Part shown: in pieces, positions 1 to 6,500 of the stretch
Position numbering within the stretch: position 1 is the first letter of the stretch
Layout: every line of letters starts with the position of its first letter
Assembly (NCBI GenBank): GCA_910577405.1
Contig: CAJTMG010000043.1
Location: forward strand, 1-9,514
DNA: 9,514 nt
From: an uncultured Oscillibacter sp.
GTDB lineage: Bacteria; Bacillota; Clostridia; Oscillospirales; Oscillospiraceae
Reading direction: 5' to 3'
Program-made: the position numbers and the translations under genes
Notes under the pieces: model-generated
What the model was told of the DNA's origin: nothing
What the model saw: the letters and a program-made list of their open reading frames with translations, nothing else
Databases searched by the model: none

Positions 1-1
1 G

Positions 2-262
2 GCTGGGTATAGTCCACGGAAAACCATGAAATATCTGGCCGAGAAAAATTTGATTACGGCATATATTGAGCGTGGAGGGCGAAAAACCTACACAATTATG
101 AAAAGATTTGGAAACAGGAACAGTCGGTTTGTGGAGTTCCGTATTGGGAAACTATGTAGTTCGGAAAATCCTGAAAACGCCGCGTCTGCCGAAGTTTTGC
201 CGAAGTGGGAACAGCAGGAAATGTTCTCCGATGATTGCGATGACAGCGACCTGCCATTTTAA
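2..262 (+). CDS. Partial phage protein with winged-helix-like segment and SSB-like acidic C-terminal tip
   Basis: The frame is open from the window edge, so this is the 3' part of a gene (86 residues visible). An internal ATG at 26 would give 78 residues, but no ribosome binding site precedes it and the frame continues upstream, so I read it as partial. The first 35 visible residues (SPRKTMKYLAEKNLITAYI, then ERGGRKTYTIMKR) resemble a recognition helix followed by the beta-hairpin wing of a winged-helix domain. The last residues are acidic and end in DDSDLPF, very like the C-terminal tip of bacterial SSB proteins (B. subtilis SSB ends DDDLPF), which recruits replication and repair proteins. 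No OB fold is visible. It lies directly upstream of the repeat-rich region and may be a replication or DNA-binding protein; that role is inferred. The family is not recognised. Confidence 0.6.
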   Translation, partial: AGYSPRKTMKYLAEKNLITAYIERGGRKTYTIMKRFGNRNSRFVEFRIGKLCSSENPENAASAEVLPKWEQQEMFSDDCDDSDLPF

Positions 263-270
263 GCAGGTAT

Positions 271-294
271 GTTTCATCTAAAAATAGGTGAAAC
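271..294. repeat. Inverted repeat just after the first gene
   Basis: GTTTCATCTA (271-280) and TAGGTGAAAC (285-294) form a 10-bp stem with an AAAA loop; one pair is G-U in RNA. It starts eight bases after the stop codon at 262. No T-run follows, so it is not a standard terminator; it is more likely a pair of the repeat-field sites facing each other. Confidence 0.55.
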
Positions 295-375
295 GCTAGG
301 TGAAACGCTAGGTGAAACGCGGTCAAATCATAGAGCAGCAAAGGAAAGCGCCTTTGTGTTTCACCTGTTTCACCT

Positions 376-474
376 AATTTACAGATATATAGCTTTATTG
401 CAAATATGCACATATATCACAGATTATTGACATATTGACATTTTTTCAAAAAGGCATGGTATATGCTCAAATTT
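376..474. other. AT-rich stretch inside the repeat field
   Basis: These roughly 100 bases are much richer in A and T than the surrounding coding DNA (for example TATATAGCTTTATTG and ATATATCACAGATTATTG). They lie between the inverted repeat pair at 358-375 and the direct copy at 475-483. In iteron-type origins such a stretch is often the DNA-unwinding element. It also contains promoter-like hexamers, so it may be a promoter region instead of, or as well as, an unwinding site. Confidence 0.4.
435..465 (+). promoter_or_regulatory. Possible promoter for the HD-VRR-NUC operon
   Basis: A perfect -35 hexamer TTGACA (435-440) is followed 19 bases later by an extended -10-like TGG-TATATG (457-465). 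Spacing is slightly long and the -10 box is imperfect. A second TTGACA lies at 427-432 with no good partner. Transcription would begin near 472, just beside or within the AGGTGAAAC copy at 475-483, so a protein bound there could block it. Confidence 0.4.
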
Positions 475-537
475 AGGTGAAACATGAAATGCGCGGATAG
501 GACTGCTAGAGCCGCAAGGGGTTGAGAGAAATATTTT

Positions 538-568
538 GTTTCACCTAGACTTCTCTTTTAGGTGAAAC
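538..568. repeat. Perfect 10-bp inverted repeat upstream of the HD gene
   Basis: GTTTCACCTA (538-547) and TAGGTGAAAC (559-568) are exact reverse complements separated by 11 bases. They are two facing copies of the field repeat, about 45 bases before the ribosome binding site of the HD-domain gene. This could be a palindromic operator, or an RNA hairpin in the 5' leader of the operon. Confidence 0.7.
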
Positions 569-626
569 AAGATCCTTCCGCCGCCCAGCATGAACAAATT
601 GTGAACAACCATAAGGAGGACACGGA

Positions 627-1325
627 ATGAACATCGAAAATAACATCACCCGCTTTGAAACAGAGCTTGCCAAGGTCGACCGGCCCGGCATGGACAAGCT
701 GCTGGAATACATCCGTAAGAGCGATTTTTATTCGGCCCCCGCCAGCACCAAATTCCATCTCTCCTGCCCCGGCGGTCTTCTCCAGCACAGCCTCAACGTC
801 CTGGACGCCCTCCGTGGCCTGCTGGACTGGAATTCTGCCGAAAATGCCTGGGAGTATCGGACCGCCGGACAGACTGTGGATGCCATCCCCGACGACGGCG
901 TAATCATGATGGCCCTGCTCCACGACCTCTGCAAGACGTACTTCTATTCTGTCAGCTATCGCAACGCCAAGAACGCCGCCGGTAACTGGGAAAAGGTCCC
1001 TTATTACACCGTGCTGGACCGTATGCCCCTGGGTCACGGGCCGAAAAGTGTGATGCTCATCAAGGAATACACCACCCTCACCAGTATGGAAATGTACGCC
1101 ATCTGGCACCATATGGGCAGGACCGGCGACTATGAGAACGACAACGCCGTAGGCAAAAGCATGGAGATGTATCCCGCCGTGCTTGCCCTCCAGACCGCCG
1201 ATATGATGGCCAGCCGGTTTATGGAAAGCGAACGGGGGAACATTGAACTCTTTGCGGAACTGCCAGTTTCAGAGGAGGGCACGGAGTTCCAGGAGGCCCC
1301 GCCGCTGAACAAGGAGACAGAATGA
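627..1325 (+). CDS. HD-domain phosphohydrolase, phage type
   Basis: This 232-residue protein has the metal-binding signature of the HD superfamily: H54 (LLQHSLNV), the HD pair H99-D100 (ALLHDLCK), further histidines at 137 (LGHGPK) and 161-162 (IWHHMG), and D192 (LQTADMMAS). HD enzymes hydrolyse phosphoester bonds in nucleotides or nucleic acids using bound metals; which substrate this one uses cannot be read from sequence. The layout resembles the HD domain of YhaM-type 3'-5' exonucleases, but no OB-fold domain is present. The start is set by AAGGAGGA at 613-620, six bases before ATG. The last codons are acidic and probably disordered. Its stop codon overlaps the ATG of the next gene (ATGA), so the HD protein and VRR-NUC nuclease are likely translationally coupled, which fits a joint role in DNA or nucleotide processing during phage replication. 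Confidence 0.85.
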   Translation: MNIENNITRFETELAKVDRPGMDKLLEYIRKSDFYSAPASTKFHLSCPGGLLQHSLNVLDALRGLLDWNSAENAWEYRTAGQTVDAIPDDGVIMMALLHDLCKTYFYSVSYRNAKNAAGNWEKVPYYTVLDRMPLGHGPKSVMLIKEYTTLTSMEMYAIWHHMGRTGDYENDNAVGKSMEMYPAVLALQTADMMASRFMESERGNIELFAELPVSEEGTEFQEAPPLNKETE

Positions 1326-1645
1326 ACGGAAAAACAGATCACAAGGAAAGCTGGTATCAGGCGAAAATCCTCCGTTGGCTGAAAGAGAAGTACCCCAGCG
1401 CGTTTGTCTGGAAGGCCGCCGCAGGACCCTACACCCAGGGCGGTATTCCGGACATCTGCGCAGTCATTGACGGACACTTCTTTGGCTTCGAGGTCAAGCG
1501 GCCCAGGGTCGGACGGCTGTCTCCATTGCAGGCGCAGGCAATCCAGGCCATCAACGCCGCAGGAGGAACCGCCGCCGTGGTACATACGCCGGAGGATGTG
1601 CAGCGGGTAATTTCCATCGCGCTGGCTGACCGGACAGCGTGGTAA
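1322..1645 (+). CDS. VRR-NUC domain nuclease
   Basis: This 107-residue protein is essentially one VRR-NUC domain, a PD-(D/E)XK-fold nuclease. Visible catalytic elements are GGIPD (residues 40-44, with D44 as metal ligand), then FEVKR (residues 56-60, with E57 and K59), followed by SPLQ with conserved Q70. An early acidic E9 in KESWYQAKIL may complete the site. Stand-alone VRR-NUC proteins are common in phage replication modules and are thought to act as structure-specific or Holliday-junction nucleases; the exact substrate here is inference. AAGGAG at 1311-1316 lies five bases before ATG, inside the end of the HD gene, and the ATGA overlap suggests coupled translation. Length is normal for stand-alone phage members of the family. 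Confidence 0.93.
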   Translation: MNGKTDHKESWYQAKILRWLKEKYPSAFVWKAAAGPYTQGGIPDICAVIDGHFFGFEVKRPRVGRLSPLQAQAIQAINAAGGTAAVVHTPEDVQRVISIALADRTAW

Positions 1646-1682
1646 AATCGCAAACGTTTGGGAATTTGAGGGGAGGGCTTGT

Positions 1683-1964
1683 ATGAAAAAGCGAAAATCA
1701 AAAAAGAAAGGCGTCCCGCCGCATTGCAGGACAGTCGGCCCGGCGGCAATACAGTCCGGCCTTGAGACGTGTTCCACTGGTGTGCTGGTGGCTGCAATTA
1801 ACACCATTCTGTCCATTATCCGAAGCCGGGGCGTCAAAATCCTGGACTGGGACGACAAAAGTAAGGCTGTGTGGGGCTGCAAGATGATTGCCGGACAAGT
1901 GTACATCCTGACCGTACGGCGCGGAATAACAGGGGATTCCCATGACGGCAGCAAAACAGTTTGA
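1683..1964 (+). CDS. Small phage protein of unknown function
   Basis: This 93-residue protein begins with a very basic segment (MKKRKSKKKG), possibly nucleic-acid binding. A hydrophobic helix follows (VLVAAINTILSIIRSRG, residues about 34-50), then a compact beta-rich part containing ILDWDDKSKAVWGCK and GQVYILTVRR. GGAGGG at 1672-1677, five bases before ATG, supports translation. Its end overlaps the next gene by 23 bases in a different frame, as expected in a compact operon. I do not recognise a named family. Small proteins with an RG-(V/I)-x-(I/V)-x-DWDDKS pattern are, as I recall, common beside VRR-NUC genes in clostridial prophages, but I cannot confirm that here. Confidence 0.7.
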   Translation: MKKRKSKKKGVPPHCRTVGPAAIQSGLETCSTGVLVAAINTILSIIRSRGVKILDWDDKSKAVWGCKMIAGQVYILTVRRGITGDSHDGSKTV

Positions 1965-2328
1965 AGATCGCTGCTGCCTGAAAGCGTATCTGTCCCGCTA
2001 TTTTCGCGCAAAGGAAAAACAGACCCTTCTGCAAAAACGTCTTCGCCGCCTGCAAACAGAACTCCCATCGGCTGAAATCCAGAACCGTATCCAGCAGCAG
2101 GCCAATTTGGAACGCGCCTGTATGTTGGAAATTATGGACGTTCTGGATTTGCTGCCCCCTGAATCTATGGAGCGTACTATTCTGGAATTGCGACACTTGG
2201 ACTGTAAGTCTTGGAAAGAAATACATAGGTCCGTTTACCTGACCCGCTCTCCATGCTTTATCTATTACAACAAAGGGCTGGATAAATTACTGGCTATGCC
2301 GGAAGTCAGAAAAAAGCTGAAGCTGTAA
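1942..2328 (+). CDS. RinA/ArpU-like late transcription regulator (sigma-70 region 4-like)
   Basis: This 128-residue protein has a helical N-terminal half (residues about 5-70) rich in charged residues and glutamine, probably coiled coil. A C-terminal segment follows that resembles a sigma-70 region 4 helix-turn-helix: LPPESMERTILELRHLD (residues 71-87), CKSWKEIHRSVYLT (88-101), and YYNKGLDKLL (108-117). This matches the pattern of phage late-gene activators (ArpU, RinA, DUF1492), which sit just upstream of the packaging genes and switch on the morphogenesis operon. The position here, last gene before the terminator and methylase-terminase module, agrees. AGGGGA at 1931-1936 precedes ATG by five bases. 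The usual tyrosine-rich recognition helix is slightly divergent (TRSPCFIYYNKG), so DNA-site preference cannot be guessed. Confidence 0.75.
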   Translation: MTAAKQFEDRCCLKAYLSRYFRAKEKQTLLQKRLRRLQTELPSAEIQNRIQQQANLERACMLEIMDVLDLLPPESMERTILELRHLDCKSWKEIHRSVYLTRSPCFIYYNKGLDKLLAMPEVRKKLKL

Positions 2329-2334
2329 ACAAAT

Positions 2335-2370
2335 ACCGGGGGTTGATTTTGAAAATTGGCCTCCGGTTTT
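2335..2370 (+). terminator. Probable rho-independent terminator after the regulator gene
   Basis: ACCGGGGG (2335-2342) pairs with CCTCCGGT (2360-2367), giving an 8-bp GC-rich stem with one G-U pair. It is followed directly by TTTT (2367-2370), then GCTGTT. It starts seven bases after the stop codon at 2328. The loop is 17 bases and the T-run is short, so efficiency may be moderate. It would separate the early cluster from the packaging genes. Confidence 0.6.
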
Positions 2371-2513
2371 GCTGTTAATGGAGTTCCGCAGAAAACAGAC
2401 AGGGCCAATCCTGACAGCACAAAGCCGGAGCGTACAGGCAAGGGCGCGGCAAGAGGGACACAGGGCTTGTCAATAGCTTTGGAGAAAGTCAGGACCCAAA
2501 AGGACTTTTGTTT
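2371..2513. other. Non-coding stretch between terminator and short Cys-rich ORF
   Basis: I see no convincing gene or structured element here. An open frame of 61 codons from a TTG at 2356 crosses it but has no ribosome binding site and no recognisable composition. This stretch and 2652-2759 are the only DNA likely to hold a late promoter or the packaging (cos or pac) site, but no such site can be identified by eye. Confidence 0.4.
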
Positions 2514-2651
2514 ATGCTATGCTGTGTCTGTAAGCATATAGACAAGTGTTACAGCCGAGAGTACATCATGCGCATGACCCGGCAGGGACGCGGCATGATC
2601 GGAAGCCTGTTGACAGCGGAGCCGCCTCCTCATGGCCGTAGGTACTACTGA
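2514..2651 (+). CDS. Short Cys-rich putative protein (45 residues)
   Basis: An ATG at 2514 opens a 45-residue frame beginning MLCCVCKHIDKCYSREYIMR and ending PPPHGRRYY before TGA. The start has a reasonable ribosome binding site, AAAAGGA at 2498-2504, nine bases upstream. Four cysteines in the first 12 residues (C3, C4, C6, C12) plus H8 could bind a metal ion, as in very small zinc-ribbon-like phage proteins. The remainder is basic (RMTRQGRGM), consistent with nucleic-acid binding. It lies between the late regulator and the methylase gene. I do not recognise the family. The case rests on start context, cysteine pattern and composition, and chance is not excluded. Confidence 0.42.
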   Translation: MLCCVCKHIDKCYSREYIMRMTRQGRGMIGSLLTAEPPPHGRRYY

Positions 2652-2759
2652 CCCCGGTCCCCCATCACGGGGCAGGAGAGGCGCAGTGTTTTTGCCCATA
2701 AAATTTGTTTTGTTTTTGCCGTTTCGTTACGCAAGCTTCTTGTTGATGGAGGGATATCT
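2652..2759. other. Leader region before the ParB-methyltransferase gene
   Basis: This 108-base gap contains a weak hairpin (CCCCG at 2652-2656 with CGGGG at 2668-2672, no T-run) and a short direct repeat GTTTTTGCC (2688-2696 and 2712-2720) in a T-rich stretch. No clear promoter is visible. The ribosome binding site of the next gene is GGAGGG at 2748-2753. Confidence 0.4.
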
Positions 2760-4088
2760 ATGCAATTTGTTCGGCGGCGGTTGGCTGATCTGCGTCCGGC
2801 GGAGTATAACCCACGCAAGACCCTCCAGCCGTCGGACCCGGAGTATCAGCAGATCAGAGCCAGTCTGGATGAGTTTGGCTATGCGGACCCGATTGTAATC
2901 AACGCCGACGGCACCATTATCAAGGGCCACCAGCGGCGTACTGTCATGATGGACCTGGGGTATACGGAGGCTGACGTGGTAGTGCTGGATATCCCCGACA
3001 AGACCAGAGAGCAGGCCCTCAACATCGCCCTCAACAAGCTGACTGGCAAGTGGGACGAGGACAAGCTGCGGGAGGTCCTGTCCGGGCTGGATTTGGAGAG
3101 CTACGACTTTACGGTGACTGGTTTTACCCGCTCTGACCTGGACGGCCTGCGACTTGGACTAATCCCCGACGAGGCGCAGGACGACGGCTTTGCACCGGAT
3201 GCCGCGATACAGGAGGCCGCACCCATTACCCGTCCCGGCGATCTGTGGCAGTTGGGACGCCACCGGCTGCTGTGCGGTGACGCCACGGACATAGAGGACA
3301 TCCGGTATCTGTTGGACGGCGCACAGCTTGACCTGGCAATCACGGACCCGCCCTATAACGTGGACTATCGCGACAAGATGGAGTACCTTGCGGCGCGGGG
3401 GCGAAGCCGGGTGATGGACCAGATTGCCAATGACCGCATGGACGGCATGGACTACGGTGAGTTTGTGCAGGATGCTTTCCGGGGACTGGCGGAGGTCTTA
3501 CGGCCCGGCGCGGCAGTTTATGTCTTCCATTCGGACAGTACAGAAGGGGCTTTGCGGCAGGCTATGGAGGACAACGGAATCAAAGTCTCGCAATGCCTGA
3601 TCTGGCGTAAGGATGCGTTTGTCCTGGGCAGGCACGACTACCAGTGGCAACATGAGCCTGTCCTGTACGGCTGGCGGCAGGGTGCGGCGCATTACTTTGC
3701 AGGGGGCCGGTCCCTGAGCACAGTCTTGGAGGACCCGCCGGATCTGCGAGGGATGCGCAAACAGGAGCTGTTGGCCTATGTCGACGGCCTCCTGCGGGAC
3801 TGGCGGGACCAGACAACGGTACTGGATGCGCCGCGGCCGGGCAAATCTCGCCTCCACCCCACGATGAAGCCCGTGCCCCTGATAGGCCGTTTGATGGCCA
3901 ATTCCAGTCGCCCCGGCTGGACTGTCGGGGATTTCTTCGGCGGGAGCGGGTCGACCCTCATGGCGGCGGAACAGTTGGGCCGGACGGCGTATCTGATGGA
4001 GCTGGATCCCCGCAACTGCGACGTGATTGTGAAGCGTTGGGAAGCCTATACAGGAGAAAAAGCGGTCCTGATTGACGGCGGGGTTTGA
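2760..4088 (+). CDS. ParB/Srx-domain and DNA adenine/cytosine-N4 methyltransferase fusion
   Basis: This is a 442-residue two-domain protein. Residues about 5-100 form a ParB N-terminal (ParB/Srx-type) domain: LRPAEYNPRK near the start, DPIVINADGTIIKGHQRR (residues 43-60) with the GHQRR box, then the DIPDKTREQALNIALNK segment. Residues about 160-430 form an amino-methyltransferase domain: catalytic DPPY at 196-199 (TDPPYNVDY), HPTMKP at 366-371, and the S-adenosylmethionine-binding loop DFFGGSGST at 391-399. DPPY before the SAM motif is the beta-class order. Such fusions are widespread in prophages, usually near the terminase, and methylate phage DNA, perhaps against host restriction or to mark packaging substrates. 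The recognition sequence cannot be inferred. GGAGGG six bases before ATG supports the start. No partner restriction enzyme is present, so it is an orphan methylase. Confidence 0.93.
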   Translation: MQFVRRRLADLRPAEYNPRKTLQPSDPEYQQIRASLDEFGYADPIVINADGTIIKGHQRRTVMMDLGYTEADVVVLDIPDKTREQALNIALNKLTGKWDEDKLREVLSGLDLESYDFTVTGFTRSDLDGLRLGLIPDEAQDDGFAPDAAIQEAAPITRPGDLWQLGRHRLLCGDATDIEDIRYLLDGAQLDLAITDPPYNVDYRDKMEYLAARGRSRVMDQIANDRMDGMDYGEFVQDAFRGLAEVLRPGAAVYVFHSDSTEGALRQAMEDNGIKVSQCLIWRKDAFVLGRHDYQWQHEPVLYGWRQGAAHYFAGGRSLSTVLEDPPDLRGMRKQELLAYVDGLLRDWRDQTTVLDAPRPGKSRLHPTMKPVPLIGRLMANSSRPGWTVGDFFGGSGSTLMAAEQLGRTAYLMELDPRNCDVIVKRWEAYTGEKAVLIDGGV

Positions 4089-4120
4089 GAATCTGAATTT
4101 CACGAAGGGAGGCGAACGGT

Positions 4121-4666
4121 ATGCCAGCGGGGAATATGGCCGGTGGCGGGATGTACCGGGTTGAAATTATTGCACAGCTTTTCGGGGTCAGCGTCCGGCG
4201 TATTCAGCAGTTGACCCAGGAGGGGGTTCTGCCGACCACGGAAACGGCGGAGGGCAGGCGTTACGATCTGGTACCCACCATCCAGAACTACGTCCGGTAT
4301 CTTTCAGATAAAGCCTATGGGAAAAAGCATTCCGAAAGAGAAACGGAGCTGAAGGAGCAGAAATTGCAGGCCGAAATCGCGTTGAAAGAAAGCCAGAGCG
4401 AACTGCACCGTCTGAAAACCGATATCGCCGCCGGGAAGTATATTTCGGTGGAAGAGGTTACGATGGATTATCAGCGGTTCTTCGTGGTCTTCAAACGCTT
4501 TTCCCTCGGCGTTCCGGCGCGGCTGATGGATACCCTTAGCGGAGTAGTGGAACCGTTGGAGGCGCGGCGGCTGGAAAAGGAGCTTCAGCAGGAAGTGAAA
4601 GTTCTGCTAGAATCCTTCGTGGCGGCGGGCGTGGACAAACTGCCTGGAGGAAAACGTGGGACGTAG
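4121..4666 (+). CDS. Terminase small subunit, Nu1-like
   Basis: This 181-residue protein has an N-terminal winged helix-turn-helix (residues about 12-62: VEIIAQLFGVSVRRIQQLTQ, then GRRYDLVPTIQNYVRYL). A long charged coiled coil follows (residues about 65-108, rich in E, K and Q), then a helical C-terminal part. This is the layout of lambda Nu1 (DNA packaging protein), which binds the packaging site and recruits the large subunit. AAGGGAGG at 4105-4112 stands eight bases before the first ATG. A later ATG at residue 11 would also keep the whole helix-turn-helix and cannot be ruled out. The gene overlaps the large terminase start by 11 bases, so the two subunits are probably made together. Confidence 0.85.
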   Translation: MPAGNMAGGGMYRVEIIAQLFGVSVRRIQQLTQEGVLPTTETAEGRRYDLVPTIQNYVRYLSDKAYGKKHSERETELKEQKLQAEIALKESQSELHRLKTDIAAGKYISVEEVTMDYQRFFVVFKRFSLGVPARLMDTLSGVVEPLEARRLEKELQQEVKVLLESFVAAGVDKLPGGKRGT

Positions 4667-6494
4667 GAAAAGCGTCCGTTACCGCAAATACTACGCGCCG
4701 CCCTATCTTCGCAAAGCCCTTGCCGCCCTCCATCCCCCGGAGGATATCAGCGTCAGCCAGTGGGCGGAGAAGTACCGGATTCTGGACAGCAAATCCTCCG
4801 CAACTCCTGGCCCGTGGAGGAACGAACGCACACCCTATCTTGCTGGCATCATGGACGAATTCAGCAATTTTGAGACGGAGGAAATCATCTTTGTCAAACC
4901 AACACAGGTAGGCGGCACGGAAGCTCTGCTGAATATGGCGGGCTGGATTGTTCAGCAGGACCCCTCTCCCACCATGGTCGTTTACCCGTCGGACACCCTC
5001 AGCGACAGCGTTATCACAAACCGTTTCCTGCCCATGATTGCCGCCGCGCCGACTTTGCGGTCACGGTATCACGAAAACGAAAGCTCCAAATCCGAACTCC
5101 AATTTGACGGGATGTATCTGACCGCAATTGGCAGCAACAGTCCCTCCCAGTTGGCCAGCAAGCCCATTCGCTTTCTTCTGCTGGATGAGGTGGACAAGTA
5201 CCCCGGCGCAAGCAAGAAAGAAGCGGACCCCATTTCACTGGCGCGGGAGAGAACCAAGACTTTCCGGAACCGCAAGATTTTCATTACCTCCACCCCTACC
5301 CTCAAGACCGGCCATATCTGGAAAGCTCTGGAGGGCGCGGACGTTGTGAAGCATTATTTCGTTCCCTGCCCCCACTGCGGGAAGTACATCGAACTGAAAT
5401 GGAAACAGGTCAAGTTCCCCGGAGAGGACGGTATGAGCTACGCCGACCGTGCAGAGCTGGCCGCCTATGTCTGTCAGGAGTGCGGCGGGATTATCACGGA
5501 CCGGCACAAACCCCAGATGCTCCGGCTTGGCGAGTGGCGGACGGTGGAGGCGAGAGCCGTTCCCGCCCGGAAGGTGGCTTTCTGGCTGAATACGTTGTAC
5601 TCGCCGTTTGTCCGGTTTTCGGAGGCTGTCAAAGCGTTCCTGACCAGCAAGGACGACCCAGAATTATTGCAGAATTTTGTGAACTCCTGGCTTGCGGAAC
5701 CCTGGGAGGACACCCGCCTGAAAACCAACGCGGACCTGGTTCTGGAACGTCAGACGGATTTGCCGGAATTCACGGTCCCGGCCTGGGCGAAAATCCTGAC
5801 CGCCGGCGTGGACGTGCAGGAATCCAGCGTCTATTGGAGCATCCGGGCATGGGGCAATCACCTGACAAGCCAGAACATCGCCCACGGACAGGCGGGGAGT
5901 TTTGCCGACATCGAGAAGGTCATGAACCTGCAATACCTCCGGGAAGACGGCGAACCGCTGGTGGTGGCGTTGGCTCTGGTGGACAGCGGCGACAATACCG
6001 ATCTGGTCTATGACTTCTGCGCCAACAACTCCGACTGGGCGCTTCCGAGCAAGGGATCGTCGAACCCCATGGATACCCATTTCCGTCTCTCCAAGGTCAA
6101 CCGCACAGACAGCCGGGCCTATGGCATGAATCTGGTCATCGTGGACACCGGAAAATACAAGGACATAATAGCCGGGCGGATGCAGAAGAAGAACGGTACA
6201 GGCAGTTGGATGGTCTATCAGGGCTGTGACCGGGAGTACGCGGAACAGGTGACGGCAGAACACAAGGTGAACGTCCGCAGCGGCACCCGGACCGTGCAGA
6301 AGTGGGTCCCCAAAACATCTCATGCGGATAACCATTACCTGGACTGCGAGGTTTACGCCCTGTGTGCCGCTGATATTCTGGGCGCACGCTATTTCCACCT
6401 GGAAGAGGTCCAGCCCCGGAAAACACAGCCGGAACCGCCGCCGCCGGAGGAACGCTGGATTACACAGAATGAACGTTGGTTACAGGAGGGATAG
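4656..6494 (+). CDS. Terminase large subunit, lambda gpA family
   Basis: This 612-residue protein is the packaging motor. The ATPase half shows EIIFVKPTQVGGTEALLN (residues 76-93), with a gpA-type Walker A-like motif KPTQVGGTE, and Walker B LLLDEVD at 174-180. TSTPT at 211-215 is the usual coupling motif. Two cysteine pairs, CPHC (238-241) and CQEC (273-276), are placed to bind zinc. The nuclease half begins around GVDVQ (384-388) and includes LVDSGDN (441-447) and DNHYLDCEVYA (558-568), which carry candidate metal-binding acids. The start is GTG at 4656, preceded five bases upstream by GGAGG (4646-4650), inside the end of the small subunit gene. Length is close to lambda gpA (about 640). The C-terminus is proline- and glutamate-rich and probably contacts the portal. 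No frameshift or missing motif is seen. Confidence 0.96.
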   Translation: MGRRKSVRYRKYYAPPYLRKALAALHPPEDISVSQWAEKYRILDSKSSATPGPWRNERTPYLAGIMDEFSNFETEEIIFVKPTQVGGTEALLNMAGWIVQQDPSPTMVVYPSDTLSDSVITNRFLPMIAAAPTLRSRYHENESSKSELQFDGMYLTAIGSNSPSQLASKPIRFLLLDEVDKYPGASKKEADPISLARERTKTFRNRKIFITSTPTLKTGHIWKALEGADVVKHYFVPCPHCGKYIELKWKQVKFPGEDGMSYADRAELAAYVCQECGGIITDRHKPQMLRLGEWRTVEARAVPARKVAFWLNTLYSPFVRFSEAVKAFLTSKDDPELLQNFVNSWLAEPWEDTRLKTNADLVLERQTDLPEFTVPAWAKILTAGVDVQESSVYWSIRAWGNHLTSQNIAHGQAGSFADIEKVMNLQYLREDGEPLVVALALVDSGDNTDLVYDFCANNSDWALPSKGSSNPMDTHFRLSKVNRTDSRAYGMNLVIVDTGKYKDIIAGRMQKKNGTGSWMVYQGCDREYAEQVTAEHKVNVRSGTRTVQKWVPKTSHADNHYLDCEVYALCAADILGARYFHLEEVQPRKTQPEPPPPEERWITQNERWLQEG

Positions 6495-6500
6495 GAACCT

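Larger units (their letters stand above)
271..568. repeat. TAGGTGAAAC repeat field (candidate origin iterons or operators)
   Basis: The 9-mer AGGTGAAAC occurs exactly eight times in under 300 bases. Direct copies are at 286-294, 298-306, 310-318, 475-483 and 560-568; inverted copies are at 358-366, 367-375 and 538-546. A one-mismatch inverted copy lies at 271-279. The first three direct copies are spaced 12 bases apart (unit GCTAGGTGAAAC), and the two inverted copies at 358-375 abut head to tail. Most copies extend to TAGGTGAAAC. Such dense, oriented short repeats in non-coding DNA fit binding sites for a replication initiator or a regulator. The AT-rich stretch between them favours an origin. 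Which of the two it is cannot be told from sequence alone. Confidence 0.85.

Noticed and set aside
269..430. 53-codon + strand ORF starting in the repeat field (MFHLKIGETLGETLGETRS...)
   Set aside because: Its repeated GETL comes from the 12-base DNA repeats and it lacks a good ribosome binding site; the repeats also occur outside it in both orientations, so DNA-level function is more likely.
1130..2068. 312-residue - strand ORF
   Set aside because: It lies opposite four well-supported + strand genes and shows no domain; long antisense frames are common in GC-rich DNA.
2356..2541. 61-residue + strand ORF from a TTG
   Set aside because: It starts inside the terminator stem-loop, has no ribosome binding site and overlaps the better-supported short ORF at 2514.
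5664..6398. 244-residue - strand ORF opposite the large terminase
   Set aside because: It is a shadow of the terminase frame, with no motif of its own.
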